A stretch of 64,000 nt of DNA, taken from contig NZ_CAIJDE010000034.1 in the NCBI RefSeq assembly GCF_903819335.1, positions 186,001-250,000 of the forward strand, given 5' to 3'. This DNA comes from Flavobacterium panici (GTDB taxonomy: Bacteria; Bacteroidota; Bacteroidia; Flavobacteriales; Flavobacteriaceae). The position numbers and the translations under genes are program-made. A model generated the notes under the pieces. That model was not told the DNA's origin, searched no databases, and saw only the letters and a list, made by a program, of their open reading frames with translations. How positions within the stretch are numbered: the first letter of the stretch is position 1; each line of letters opens with the position of its first letter. This document shows positions 57,901 to 64,000 of this stretch, one piece after another.

Positions 57901-58265
57901 CTAAGTTCTGGTTTTTTAAGGATAATCTGCGTATCTCTGATTTTAAATTCAGTTGGAGTTCCTTTAAAAATTTTGTCTAAAACCACATATATCGATTGAT
58001 CTTTTACAGAAATAGAAACCGTACGATCTAAGTCGATATCGTTCAGTTTATAAATAAATCTGAAATCTGTTTTTTGTTCAATGGTCTCAATAACCTTCTC
58101 GATTGTTGAATTGTTTAATTCAAGGGTAACTTTTGTTTTTTGGGCATAAGTATTCCCTCTAATATTAAACATGGCGACCAAAATAAGTAGTGTAGTTAGT
58201 TTCAATTTTAGGTCATTTTGGAACAATGAGTATAGGAACCCATTATTCTTAGATTTTTTTTTCAT
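54993..58265 (-). CDS. susC: SusC/RagA-family TonB-linked transporter with STN signalling domain
   Basis: 1090 residues. After the signal region (about 1-41, ending TYAQ) comes an STN secretin/TonB domain (about 47-120, VTLELNNSTIEKVIETIEQK), then a carboxypeptidase-like domain (VSGVITDENGLPLPGASV, about 133-220). The plug carries the SusC signature (VVGYGTAIKKDVTGAVSSI and GGNDPLVVVDGIQG), and the barrel ends SIAFGLTVKFK. It imports glucan oligomers with SusD. The STN domain is the part that touches FecR-type anti-sigma factors, and a FecR gene and ECF sigma gene lie just upstream, so it also signals. Confidence 0.95.
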   Translation of the reverse strand: MKKKSKNNGFLYSLFQNDLKLKLTTLLILVAMFNIRGNTYAQKTKVTLELNNSTIEKVIETIEQKTDFRFIYKLNDIDLDRTVSISVKDQSIYVVLDKIFKGTPTEFKIRDTQIILKKPELRTQVIEFQKQTVSGVITDENGLPLPGASVLEEGTKNGMVTDFDGKYKITVESTQSVIIVSFVGYKEKKVTANQNVINIQLFPDATDLQEIVVVGYGTAIKKDVTGAVSSIAAKDMNQGAIVNPLQLIAGKAAGVNITQIGSEPGSGPSVRIRGISSLIGGNDPLVVVDGIQGNMDLLNQVPPSEIESIDVLKDASATAVYGSRGAPGVIIVTTKKNKAGKTTIEYIGSTSVDFIPKKLDMLDANQWWETAQKYGVPASSNHGSNTNWYGLLTETGITQTHTLSFGGGTDKFNYRASITAIMQDGVVINSSNQKYIGRIQATQLALDDKLKLTFNLNSGINNTTSSIGSIGTVAYTSNLITNALLARPTDPVYNTDGTYFTDGTVFHYLNPYAAAQTVTNERQDDNLFGSLKADLELGKGFTANWFGSWRKTNRTIGYYMPAESTEAYAVEQHGFANIDNARQNEKLTNVSLSYKKTLGIHTFNALALYEWQSQTYQGNYTQARGFISDEATYNALQFGDLSKVRAGDIRSYKNDRSLVSYLGRLNYSLLDRYLLTASIRRDGSSVFGANNKWGNFPSASVAWQINKESFMLNQNLFSELKLRVGYGETGNQQGLYPQTSLPLVDSAGNIYFGGSIITNFGIAQNANADLKWETKRQTNIGLDFALLDNRLRGSVDVYDSTTDNLLFDYTVPQPPYPYNKIKANVGSISNKGLEAALAYDVIRTNNSTLTLAGNVSFMKNEVLNLSGSINGIPLNTDFVNWGAPNSLLVKGKPIGSFYILESTGTNSNGVETVKDQNGDGKIDQGATSPDRYYAGSALPTYTFAFNPSYRYKNFDASMLWRGSGGNKIYNNLNQRLSMLENTGSSNVLESARDKGIFSSPYGSDAWLEDGSFIRLENVTAGYTFRFTDKYVDSVRLSLTGSNLLLITDYTGVDPELNVSGSGDPNDNFGGDKGIYPRTRSIAFGLTVKFK

Positions 58266-58314
58266 AATTTTGTTAATTGATTGTAGTTAATTCGTTATAT
58301 TCAATCACTTAGTT

Positions 58315-58346
58315 AATCGGAAATTGTTCGCAGCTCTTTCCGATTT
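58315..58346. other. Hairpin in the fecR-susC gap
   Basis: AATCGGAAA pairs with TTTCCGATT across 14 bases in the 131-bp space between fecR and susC. The T-tract is on the plus side only, so on the transcribed (minus) strand it lacks a terminator tail. It may be a leader structure for susC or of no use. Confidence 0.4.
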
Positions 58347-58396
58347 TTTTATTCCTGTAATTTTAGTTCTTCATAAATTTTCATTGGTTTTAGTGG

Positions 58397-59575
58397 TTAT
58401 TTAATTAGTATTTGATCGTTTTTTATGGTGTAATTGATACCGTGAATGTCGTTGAAATAACTCATCACTTTATCAATTGATTCGTCGCTGAAACTTGCAT
58501 TGAATTTTTCGTTAGCCAGTTTTTCATTTTTATTTACAATAGTAACATTGTAGCGTCTTTCCAGTTTTGTAATAATATTTTTGAATGTCATGTTTCTAAA
58601 CGTCAGTCCGCCGTTTATCCATGAAGTATAGATATCTGTAATAACCGCTTTAGTCGAAATTTTAGCATTTTCTTTATTGAAACTTCCTTTGAAGCCAGGT
58701 TTTAAAATGGTGTTTTTTAAAGCATCAAATTTTTCGTTTGACTGATACATTCCAACAGAACCTTCAACCAAAACAACATCTGTTGCAGCGTCTTCAGGAT
58801 AATTAGAAACGTTGAAATGCGTTCCCAGAACTCGAACATTCAATTCGTCAGCATTTACAATGAAAGGGTGTTTTTTATCTTTTGCAACATCAAAAAAAGC
58901 TTCTCCATCCAGAAATACTTGTCTGCTTTCTCCAGCGATAAATTTTACAGGATATTTTAAAGTCGTTCCTGCATTTAAGTGAACCATAGTTCCATCTGAT
59001 AATTGAAGGCGGAATTTTTTACCGTATGGAATTTTAATCGTGTTGTAAACTAATCTTTCAGGATCTAAACTGTTTTCGTATGCAATTTTATCTCCGCTTT
59101 GATTTCCAACAATATTTCCTTTAGCATCTTTTATTTGTGCCGAATTGTGTTCAGATAAAATCTGCGTTTCGCCATTTTCTAACTGCAGTACAATATCAGA
59201 ACTTTTAAAATCGAATTTTGGTTCAGCAGGTTTGTCTGAAAGATTTTGTTTATAGAAGAAACCAATTCCCAGTAAAACAATTACAGAAGCAGCAATCGAA
59301 ATATATTTTCTGAAATTTGATCTTCTCTCTGGCATTTCAATCACAGATTCTTCTTCTTTTGATGCTGATAGGATATTCATGAAAATATCATCAGCAGTTT
59401 GTTTGTCCATTTTCGGCATTTCGCCAAGAAGATTTTGAATATCTTCTACCGTTGGAAAATCCTCCGTAAGTTGATTTTTTTTATAATAAGCAACTACCTC
59501 GTTTATTTCTTCGGGCGTGCATTGGTTTAAAACAAACTTTTGTAAAAGACTTTTTATTTCAGAATTTGAATTCAT
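58397..59575 (-). CDS. FecR-family anti-sigma factor
   Basis: 392 residues. Cytoplasmic N-terminal part (1-88) for sigma binding, one membrane helix (about 90-108, YISIAASVIVLLGIGFFY), and a periplasmic FecR domain (about 170-270, KLQLSDGTMVHLNAGTTLKY-like segment and VFLDGEAFFDVAKD). A DUF4974-type C-terminal domain follows (LTFRNMTFKNIITKLERRYN), which has the STN-like fold. It should hold the ECF sigma factor inactive until the STN domain of SusC signals substrate. It lies 131 bp before susC and 475 bp after the sigma gene, an unusually wide spacing. Confidence 0.92.
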   Translation of the reverse strand: MNSNSEIKSLLQKFVLNQCTPEEINEVVAYYKKNQLTEDFPTVEDIQNLLGEMPKMDKQTADDIFMNILSASKEEESVIEMPERRSNFRKYISIAASVIVLLGIGFFYKQNLSDKPAEPKFDFKSSDIVLQLENGETQILSEHNSAQIKDAKGNIVGNQSGDKIAYENSLDPERLVYNTIKIPYGKKFRLQLSDGTMVHLNAGTTLKYPVKFIAGESRQVFLDGEAFFDVAKDKKHPFIVNADELNVRVLGTHFNVSNYPEDAATDVVLVEGSVGMYQSNEKFDALKNTILKPGFKGSFNKENAKISTKAVITDIYTSWINGGLTFRNMTFKNIITKLERRYNVTIVNKNEKLANEKFNASFSDESIDKVMSYFNDIHGINYTIKNDQILIK

Positions 59576-59756
59576 TACGAATTGTTTTTAGGTCGGGTTC
59601 TGAATATAATACAGCCGAAAACGATTTCAGTACTACTCAAACGTTGTAAATTTTTAAATTTTAACATTTAAAATGATGAAATTTATCGTAAGATGTTGAT
59701 TTGTAGATGATTTCAAAAAGAAGTTTTTTTGTAAAAATTAAATGGAATGCGGTTTT

Positions 59757-59988
59757 TGCCCACGGGTTTTACGGATGAAACGGGTTTACACAGGTTTTTT
59801 ATTTAAAATATAGCCCGTGCTTTCAACCACGGGAAACGTATCGTGATTATGTAATGCTATATATTGCGTCCCCGCGGTTGAAACCACGGGCAATGTTTAA
59901 AATTCAGTGTTATAAAAGAATATTGAGTTGAATGGAAAAAAACAAAAAACCTGCGAAAATCCGTTTCATCCGTAAAATCCGTGGGCAA
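59757..59988. repeat. Nested inverted repeat between the sigma factor gene and fecR
   Basis: Outer arms: TTGCCCACGGGTTTTACGGA starts at 59757 and TCCGTAAAATCCGTGGGCAA ends at 59988. Inner arms of 21 bp (59813-59833 and 59871-59891) begin GCCCGTG and end CACGGGC and differ at two positions. The element takes up most of the 475-bp gap. I see no gene in that gap; the remaining AT-rich DNA next to fecR (59576-59750) could hold a promoter. Confidence 0.85.
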
Positions 59989-60004
59989 TTTCATTAAAAC
60001 AAAA

Positions 60005-60027
60005 AAATCACCCGGAAAGAGTGATTT
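60005..60027 (-). terminator. Possible terminator after the ECF sigma factor gene
   Basis: AAATCAC (60005-60011) pairs with GTGATTT (60021-60027). On the minus strand the stem is followed by a T-run. If active, fecR would need its own promoter. Confidence 0.6.
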
Positions 60028-60050
60028 AGTTGGTTAAAAATTGGTTTTGG

Positions 60051-60614
60051 TTAGATAATCTCGTCGTGAATCTGAAAAAAGACTCGCATTGATTCTAATG
60101 CTTTGCTCATTTGATTCCTGACAGTATTTATAGAGATGCCGAGTTCCTGACTAATTTCTTCGTAACTCATGCCTTTCTTTCGTGACATTTTAAAAATTTG
60201 TTTCCGCTTTGGCGGTAATTGTTTCATGGCTTGTTTTTGCAGTTTTTTACAGTCTTCTTCCCGAATGGAGTAATCTCCATATTCATGTGATTTTTGACTT
60301 TCATAAAAAATAGCTTCTTTCAAAACCAAATCATTTGCGGCTTTATTCAAGGTATTAAAAGCCTGATTTCTCGCAATGGTAAAAATATAAGCCTTAAAAG
60401 ATTGTTCTAAGTTTAGGTTTTCGCGATGCTGCCAGACTTTCATAAAAACATCCTGTACATTTTCTTCGGCAGCCTCTTTTGATTTTAAAAGACTTATGCT
60501 GTAGCCATAAATATCCTGGTAATACAAATCAAAAAGGGAACGAAAAGCTTTTTCGCTGCCATTTTTTAATTCGCTTACCAATAATTTGTCGCTATAGTCT
60601 TTGGCTTCCAACAT
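60051..60614 (-). CDS. ECF-type RNA polymerase sigma factor (FecI-like)
   Basis: 187 residues with sigma-70 region 2 (SEKAFRSLFDLYYQDIYGYS to EENVQDVFMKVWQHR) and region 4 (GMSYEEISQELGISINTVRN, then QMSKALESMR). No region 3, as in ECF factors. The type and the neighbouring FecR and STN-SusC place it in the Bacteroidota FecI-like group that controls polysaccharide utilisation genes. It would activate the starch locus when SusC binds glucan. It has a clear housekeeping-type promoter (60694-60722). Confidence 0.94.
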   Translation of the reverse strand: MLEAKDYSDKLLVSELKNGSEKAFRSLFDLYYQDIYGYSISLLKSKEAAEENVQDVFMKVWQHRENLNLEQSFKAYIFTIARNQAFNTLNKAANDLVLKEAIFYESQKSHEYGDYSIREEDCKKLQKQAMKQLPPKRKQIFKMSRKKGMSYEEISQELGISINTVRNQMSKALESMRVFFQIHDEII

Positions 60615-60693
60615 TAAATTAATTAGTTTGTATTTAAATCTAATTATATTACGATACTATCAAAATCGATACTCTAATGTGTTGAGTGGTTAG

Positions 60694-60722
60694 CAAATAT
60701 ATAAAAATATTATTCGCAGCAA
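60694..60722 (-). promoter_or_regulatory. Promoter of the ECF sigma factor gene
   Basis: On the minus strand TTG (60720-60722), an 18-bp spacer and a perfect TATATTTG (60694-60701), about 80 bp before the start codon. CGATACT occurs twice in the leader (60650s-60670s). The 396-bp gap to the next gene holds this promoter and the terminator at 60927-60963; nothing else is evident. Confidence 0.6.
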
Positions 60723-60926
60723 ATAATGGTAAAATAAACTTAATTCGGTTTTTTGTGATTTATTTTCAATAAAATCTCAGTAAATACGGTAGTAAAACCC
60801 TTTTTATCAAGTTGATAACTTTTTGGCTAAAATTTTAAAAATTAACTATAATGAGCTGTGTTTTTTGAGAATATTCTTATTTGGAATAAAAGTGCTTGAA
60901 AAAATAAAAACACTAATTTGTAAAAA

Positions 60927-60963
60927 AATCCTTTTATCTTTTTTTGAGAAAGACAAAAGGATT
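60927..60963 (-). terminator. Terminator of the ACT-domain protein gene
   Basis: AATCCTTTT (60927-60935) pairs with AAAAGGATT (60955-60963), with further partial pairing inside. The minus-strand stem is followed by a T-run. Confidence 0.75.
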
Positions 60964-61010
60964 ATTGAAAATTGAATTTATTTAAGATGTAAAAATTAAA
61001 TTTTGTGTGA

Positions 61011-61667
61011 TTAGTTTTTCAAATCTTTAATTACTTTAAAAGCAACATCAACCTGATCTTCTCCAACAAGAATTGTAAATTCGTTTGAAGTCGAAATTAC
61101 CTCATTAATAATAATTCCTTCCCAAGCTAAACGCTGGAAAATGAAATAGTAAATACCAGGAACAACGATGTTTTCTTTAGGTAATTTTACTGTAATAGAA
61201 GCAAGGTTGTCTAATTTCTGAATTAGTTTTTCTCTCATAAAGTGTTTCTCCACTAAATGATTTACACTGCTGCTTACTACAATATTAGTTTCGTTTACAC
61301 CACGGGATGAGGTATAGAAAATATCAGATAAAGCATTGATATCAGAAATTAAATCGGCTTGTTTGTTTAACACAGTTTCAGAAGCTGCAAAAGTGTAATC
61401 CGTCAACTCAGATCTAACTGTGATTTCGCCAATATTCTTGATTACCTTATTGATTTTATGGTTTAATTTAAAATCTAATTCTTCAGTCAATCGCTTCAGC
61501 GACATTACAACAGCGCCTTGTTTTACTTCTTTGCCAAATTCATTTTCTAACTCAGTCATAATGTTCCGAGAAAGAGAAGTCAGGTTAATAATCCCAAGAG
61601 ATAAAGCGTTTAAGAGAAATGGTTTCGTTTTGATGTAATTTTCGACGATGGAAGAAACGGTTTTCAT
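61011..61667 (-). CDS. ACT-domain protein, aspartate-kinase-like regulatory part
   Basis: 218 residues without a kinase domain. The N-terminal half is helical and contains KPFLLNALSLGIINLTSLSR and a GAVVMSLKRL segment that looks like a winged-helix. The C-terminal half (about 150-218) has SITVKLPKENIVVPGIYYFI and INEVISTSNEFTILVGEDQV, typical of the ACT fold of aspartate kinase. It may be a ligand-binding regulator. A conserved family in Flavobacteriia, but no function is known to me. It has its own promoter (61737-61767) and terminator. Confidence 0.7.
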   Translation of the reverse strand: MKTVSSIVENYIKTKPFLLNALSLGIINLTSLSRNIMTELENEFGKEVKQGAVVMSLKRLTEELDFKLNHKINKVIKNIGEITVRSELTDYTFAASETVLNKQADLISDINALSDIFYTSSRGVNETNIVVSSSVNHLVEKHFMREKLIQKLDNLASITVKLPKENIVVPGIYYFIFQRLAWEGIIINEVISTSNEFTILVGEDQVDVAFKVIKDLKN

Positions 61668-61736
61668 AATTTTTTTTTCTTTTTTTTTTGTAACTTAATT
61701 GGTGTGGTTTAGTTAATTTGATGTTATAAATCTATG

Positions 61737-61767
61737 CAAATATAAATAAAAAAACAATTTGTTACAA
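61737..61767 (-). promoter_or_regulatory. Promoter of the ACT-domain protein gene
   Basis: On the minus strand TTG (61765-61767), a 20-bp spacer and a perfect TATATTTG (61737-61744), about 70 bp before the start codon. Confidence 0.5.
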
Positions 61768-61788
61768 TTATAACAAGAAAAAATTATG

Positions 61789-62160
61789 TTAAAAATGATA
61801 AAATGCATCAGTAAGATGTTCAATTGCAAATGATTCCCTGTTTTTATGGATCGCAACGATGTCAAAACGGATATTTAAATTATCATTAAAATCCTTTTCC
61901 CTATAGTTTATGTAGGCATTTACTGCTTTTATTAGAAGTTGAATTTTTTTTGGCTTCACAAAATCCTGCGGAGAACCAAAATCTAAACTCGATCTTGTCT
62001 TCACTTCGACGATTGCCAAAACATCATTTTTTTGAGCGATAATATCTATTTCTGCTTTTTGAAAAACCCAGTTTCGGTCTAAAATTTCATAACCATTTTG
62101 CTCAAGATATTCCACGGCAAGTTCTTCTCCCTTTTTACCGAGTTCATTGTGTTCCGCCAT
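61789..62160 (-). CDS. yraN: YraN-family (UPF0102) endonuclease-like protein
   Basis: 123 residues with a restriction-endonuclease-like core: GKKGEELAVEYLEQNGYEIL, then DRNWVFQKAEIDIIAQKND and AIVEVKTRSSLDFGSP, giving the E...D...ExK active-site order. YraN proteins are widespread and linked to DNA processing or repair; no defined role. It lies between the ACT-domain gene and a strong hairpin repeat. Confidence 0.9.
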   Translation of the reverse strand: MAEHNELGKKGEELAVEYLEQNGYEILDRNWVFQKAEIDIIAQKNDVLAIVEVKTRSSLDFGSPQDFVKPKKIQLLIKAVNAYINYREKDFNDNLNIRFDIVAIHKNRESFAIEHLTDAFYHF

Positions 62161-62206
62161 GTTTTTTTGTTTCAGGTTTGAATTTTAATGATAAAGTTTT
62201 TTGCAC

Positions 62207-62260
62207 GCAAAGACGCGAAGTCGCAAAGTAAATTCAAACTTTGCGACTTCGCGTCTTTGC
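62207..62260. repeat. Perfect 23-bp inverted repeat (GCAAAGACGCGAAG family)
   Basis: Arms 62207-62229 and 62238-62260 are perfectly complementary around eight bases. The arm is three units of 7-8 bp (GCAAAGAC, GCGAAGTC, GCAAAGT). T-rich sequence lies on both sides, so it may act as a terminator for the LD-carboxypeptidase gene (minus strand). Confidence 0.92.
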
Positions 62261-62306
62261 GAGATTTTTTATGTGTGGTATTTTTTTCTTGGCTTAAGAA
62301 ATAATA

Positions 62307-63305
62307 TTATTTCTGAAAAGTAACCGTACTTCCAGATGCATTCACATCAATAGAAATAGTACTTCCCATAACTAAAGCGCGATTATCCTGAATATGTCCG
62401 GCCGGGAAATTAAAGATTACCGGAATGTTGTATTTTTTAGTAACATCATCAATAATTTCTAATGCATTTTTCCCCCACGGAACTTCATTGTCTTTCATTT
62501 TGGTCATTCCGCCAATGATAATTCCTTTAAGGTTTTCGATACAGCCGTTACGTCTTAAATTCATCATCATACGATCAATATGATATAGATATTCATCTAA
62601 ATCTTCAATAAACAAGATTTTATTTTTACAATCAATTGCCGAAGGAGAACCCAATAAACTGTATAATATAGAAAGATTTCCACCCACTAATTCACCAGTT
62701 GCTTTGCCAAAACGGTTCATGCTGCTTGGTTCAATAGAATAGGAAAGAGGCTCCCCAAATAAACTCGATTTCATTGAACTAATCGCTGCCGGAGTAGCAC
62801 GTGGAATCGTAACCGGCATAACACCATGAATTGATTTATAACCCATCGTGTTTAAGTGATTGTGTAAAACCGTAACATCGCTAAAGCCGATAACCCATTT
62901 TGGATGTTGTTTGAATTTTGTAAAATCTAATAGATCCAGCATTCTGACAGTTCCGTAACCGCCACGAACACACCAAATTGCTTTTATATTCGGATTATCT
63001 AATTGCTTTTGAAAATCGGCAGCGCGTTGTTCATCTGTTCCGGCTAATTGGTGATAATCTAATCCAATTGAACTTCCAACAACAGCTTCCAGACCCCAGC
63101 TTTTAAGTAAATCTATAGTTGGTTTTAAATTGTCGTCGATATTTTTTCTGGCAGTTGCTAAAAGTGCTACAGTATCTCCTTTTTGTAAATAAGGTGGTGT
63201 TATCATGATTTGTTGGGATTGACAGGTAAATGATTGTAAAGCAAAAATAAGAAATGCCAGTTTAGCACCATTAAAATATTTTGTGATAGTAAGGAAGCTT
63301 TTCAT
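62307..63305 (-). CDS. Muramoyltetrapeptide LD-carboxypeptidase (S66 family)
   Basis: 332 residues. An N-terminal export signal is likely (FLTITKYFNGAKLAFLIFAL, with SFTCQSQ as possible lipobox). Catalytic signature: IWCVRGGYGTVRML and GFSDVTVLHNHL (nucleophile Ser), then FIEDLDEYLYHIDRM (Glu) and GHIQDNRAL (His). The family trims the terminal D-Ala from muropeptides in wall recycling or remodelling. In LdcA the enzyme is cytoplasmic; an exported form is common in Bacteroidota. It has a TATATTTG box 34 bp upstream. Confidence 0.88.
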   Translation of the reverse strand: MKSFLTITKYFNGAKLAFLIFALQSFTCQSQQIMITPPYLQKGDTVALLATARKNIDDNLKPTIDLLKSWGLEAVVGSSIGLDYHQLAGTDEQRAADFQKQLDNPNIKAIWCVRGGYGTVRMLDLLDFTKFKQHPKWVIGFSDVTVLHNHLNTMGYKSIHGVMPVTIPRATPAAISSMKSSLFGEPLSYSIEPSSMNRFGKATGELVGGNLSILYSLLGSPSAIDCKNKILFIEDLDEYLYHIDRMMMNLRRNGCIENLKGIIIGGMTKMKDNEVPWGKNALEIIDDVTKKYNIPVIFNFPAGHIQDNRALVMGSTISIDVNASGSTVTFQK

Positions 63306-63338
63306 AGTTTCTTTTGCTTATTTGAATGTTGAGATTAA

Positions 63339-63346
63339 CAAATATA
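63339..63346 (-). promoter_or_regulatory. -7 box of the LD-carboxypeptidase gene
   Basis: TATATTTG on the minus strand, perfect TAnnTTTG, 33 bp before the start codon in the divergent gap to the nuclease gene. Confidence 0.45.
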
Positions 63347-63418
63347 AATTATTTACTCAATTAAACTATTGAAAATTCTTACAATTTATTTAAATTGAGC
63401 TCTTAAATTTTTAAAGTT

Positions 63419-64000
63419 ATGCAAATTATTAAATTTCACTTTTGTTTACTCGCCTTTTTTATAATTTCTCTTTCAAATGCACAATCTAAAAGATATGTAA
63501 TTCACACCGCAGCCTTTTACAATTTCGAAAATCTCTTTGATATTAACGACGATCCAAGCATAAATGATGACGAATGGACTCCAAATGGTGCTCAGCATTG
63601 GACAAAAGAAAAATACGAACAAAAACTAAAAAATCTTTCAAGAGTTATTTCTGAAATTGGAACTCCTGAAAATTCTAATGCGCCTACTTTAATTGGCTGT
63701 TCTGAAGTTGAAAACCGCGGTGTTCTTGAAGATTTAATTAAACAGGAAAAAATAGCACCTTACGATTACGGAATTATCCATTTTGATTCTCCCGATCAAC
63801 GCGGAATCGATGTAGCGCTTCTGTATCAAAAGAAATATTTCAGGCCGACTTCTTATGCTAATATTCCGTTGTTGATTTATAAAAACAAACCAATTCTTCA
63901 GGAAGATAAAAACGAAGATTTAGGTGATGTTGAAATCAAAATAGATACTAAAAACCGAGTTTTTACCAGAGATCAGCTTTTAGTAACAGGTTTTTTAGAC
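63419..64000 (+). CDS. Secreted endonuclease/exonuclease/phosphatase family protein, 5-prime part
   Basis: Open from ATG 63419 to the right edge (194 codons visible). Signal peptide MQIIKFHFCLLAFFIISLSNA-Q. AAFYNFENLFDIND with the metal-binding Asn and Glu, IGCSEVENRGVLEDL (catalytic Glu) and DQRGIDVALLYQ belong to the EEP fold of DNase I-like enzymes. This branch of exported proteins in flavobacteria is often annotated as nuclease or phosphatase. The His-containing C-terminal motifs lie beyond the window. Confidence 0.88.
   Translation, partial: MQIIKFHFCLLAFFIISLSNAQSKRYVIHTAAFYNFENLFDINDDPSINDDEWTPNGAQHWTKEKYEQKLKNLSRVISEIGTPENSNAPTLIGCSEVENRGVLEDLIKQEKIAPYDYGIIHFDSPDQRGIDVALLYQKKYFRPTSYANIPLLIYKNKPILQEDKNEDLGDVEIKIDTKNRVFTRDQLLVTGFLD

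Overview
The window looks like a chromosomal segment of a low-GC member of the Bacteroidota, most likely a Flavobacterium close to the F. johnsoniae group. Four things point there: SusC/SusD-type nutrient uptake genes; proteins ending in type IX secretion (T9SS) type A sorting domains; promoters of the form TTG-N18-21-TAnnTTTG; and families such as DUF2480, DUF3078, DUF5689 and an SDR-type L-threonine dehydrogenase. No rRNA, tRNA, CRISPR array or complete insertion sequence was seen.

Layout. 1-9.5 kb (+ strand): tail of a probable ABC transporter, an Old Yellow Enzyme, a Gfo/Idh/MocA oxidoreductase, an MFS transporter, a TonB-dependent receptor with its DUF5689 surface lipoprotein, and a secreted protein of unknown role. 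9.6-11.8 kb: hflX, then a zeta-toxin-like kinase overlapping a 53-aa partner; this module lies between two copies of a perfect 46-bp direct repeat that carries the hflX terminator. 11.8-22.6 kb (mostly - strand): the SUF iron-sulfur cluster system in two blocks, sufA-sufB-FMN reductase-sufC-four-helix-bundle gene-sufD and sufS-lipoprotein-sufE-sufT-DUF2480, followed by a DUF3078 gene. The blocks are separated by an oppositely oriented serine hydrolase. 23-25 kb: an unknown membrane coiled-coil protein and a metallo-beta-lactamase-fold hydrolase. 25-33.7 kb: two giant tandem leucine-rich-repeat proteins with T9SS sorting tails. 33.9-44.8 kb: subtilase lipoprotein, M1 metallopeptidase, XRE regulator, DUF418 membrane protein, threonine dehydrogenase, small lipoprotein and mfd. 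45-60.6 kb (- strand): a starch/alpha-glucan utilisation locus with ECF sigma factor, FecR anti-sigma, SusC (with an STN signalling domain), SusD, SusE, lipoprotein alpha-amylase, GH97 alpha-glucosidase and a T9SS-exported multidomain alpha-amylase. 61-64 kb: ACT-domain protein, YraN, LD-carboxypeptidase and the start of a secreted endonuclease/exonuclease/phosphatase protein.

How the genes work together. In the starch locus the T9SS amylase and the surface lipoprotein amylase would cut polymer outside the cell. SusD and SusE bind the products, SusC imports them, and GH97 releases glucose in the periplasm. The STN domain of SusC, FecR and the ECF sigma factor form a plausible substrate-sensing chain. 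The SUF genes form one assembly pathway: SufS/SufE supply sulfur, SufBCD is the scaffold, and SufA and SufT act in delivery.

The most unusual feature is the intergenic DNA. Inverted-repeat elements of at least six sequence families occupy many gaps. Several are nested inside one another. Their arms are built from degenerate 6-10 bp units, and some are flanked by T- and A-runs like terminators. One family brackets the four-helix-bundle gene inside the suf operon, with an ORF-less relative 3 kb away in the same operon, which suggests a small mobile cassette.
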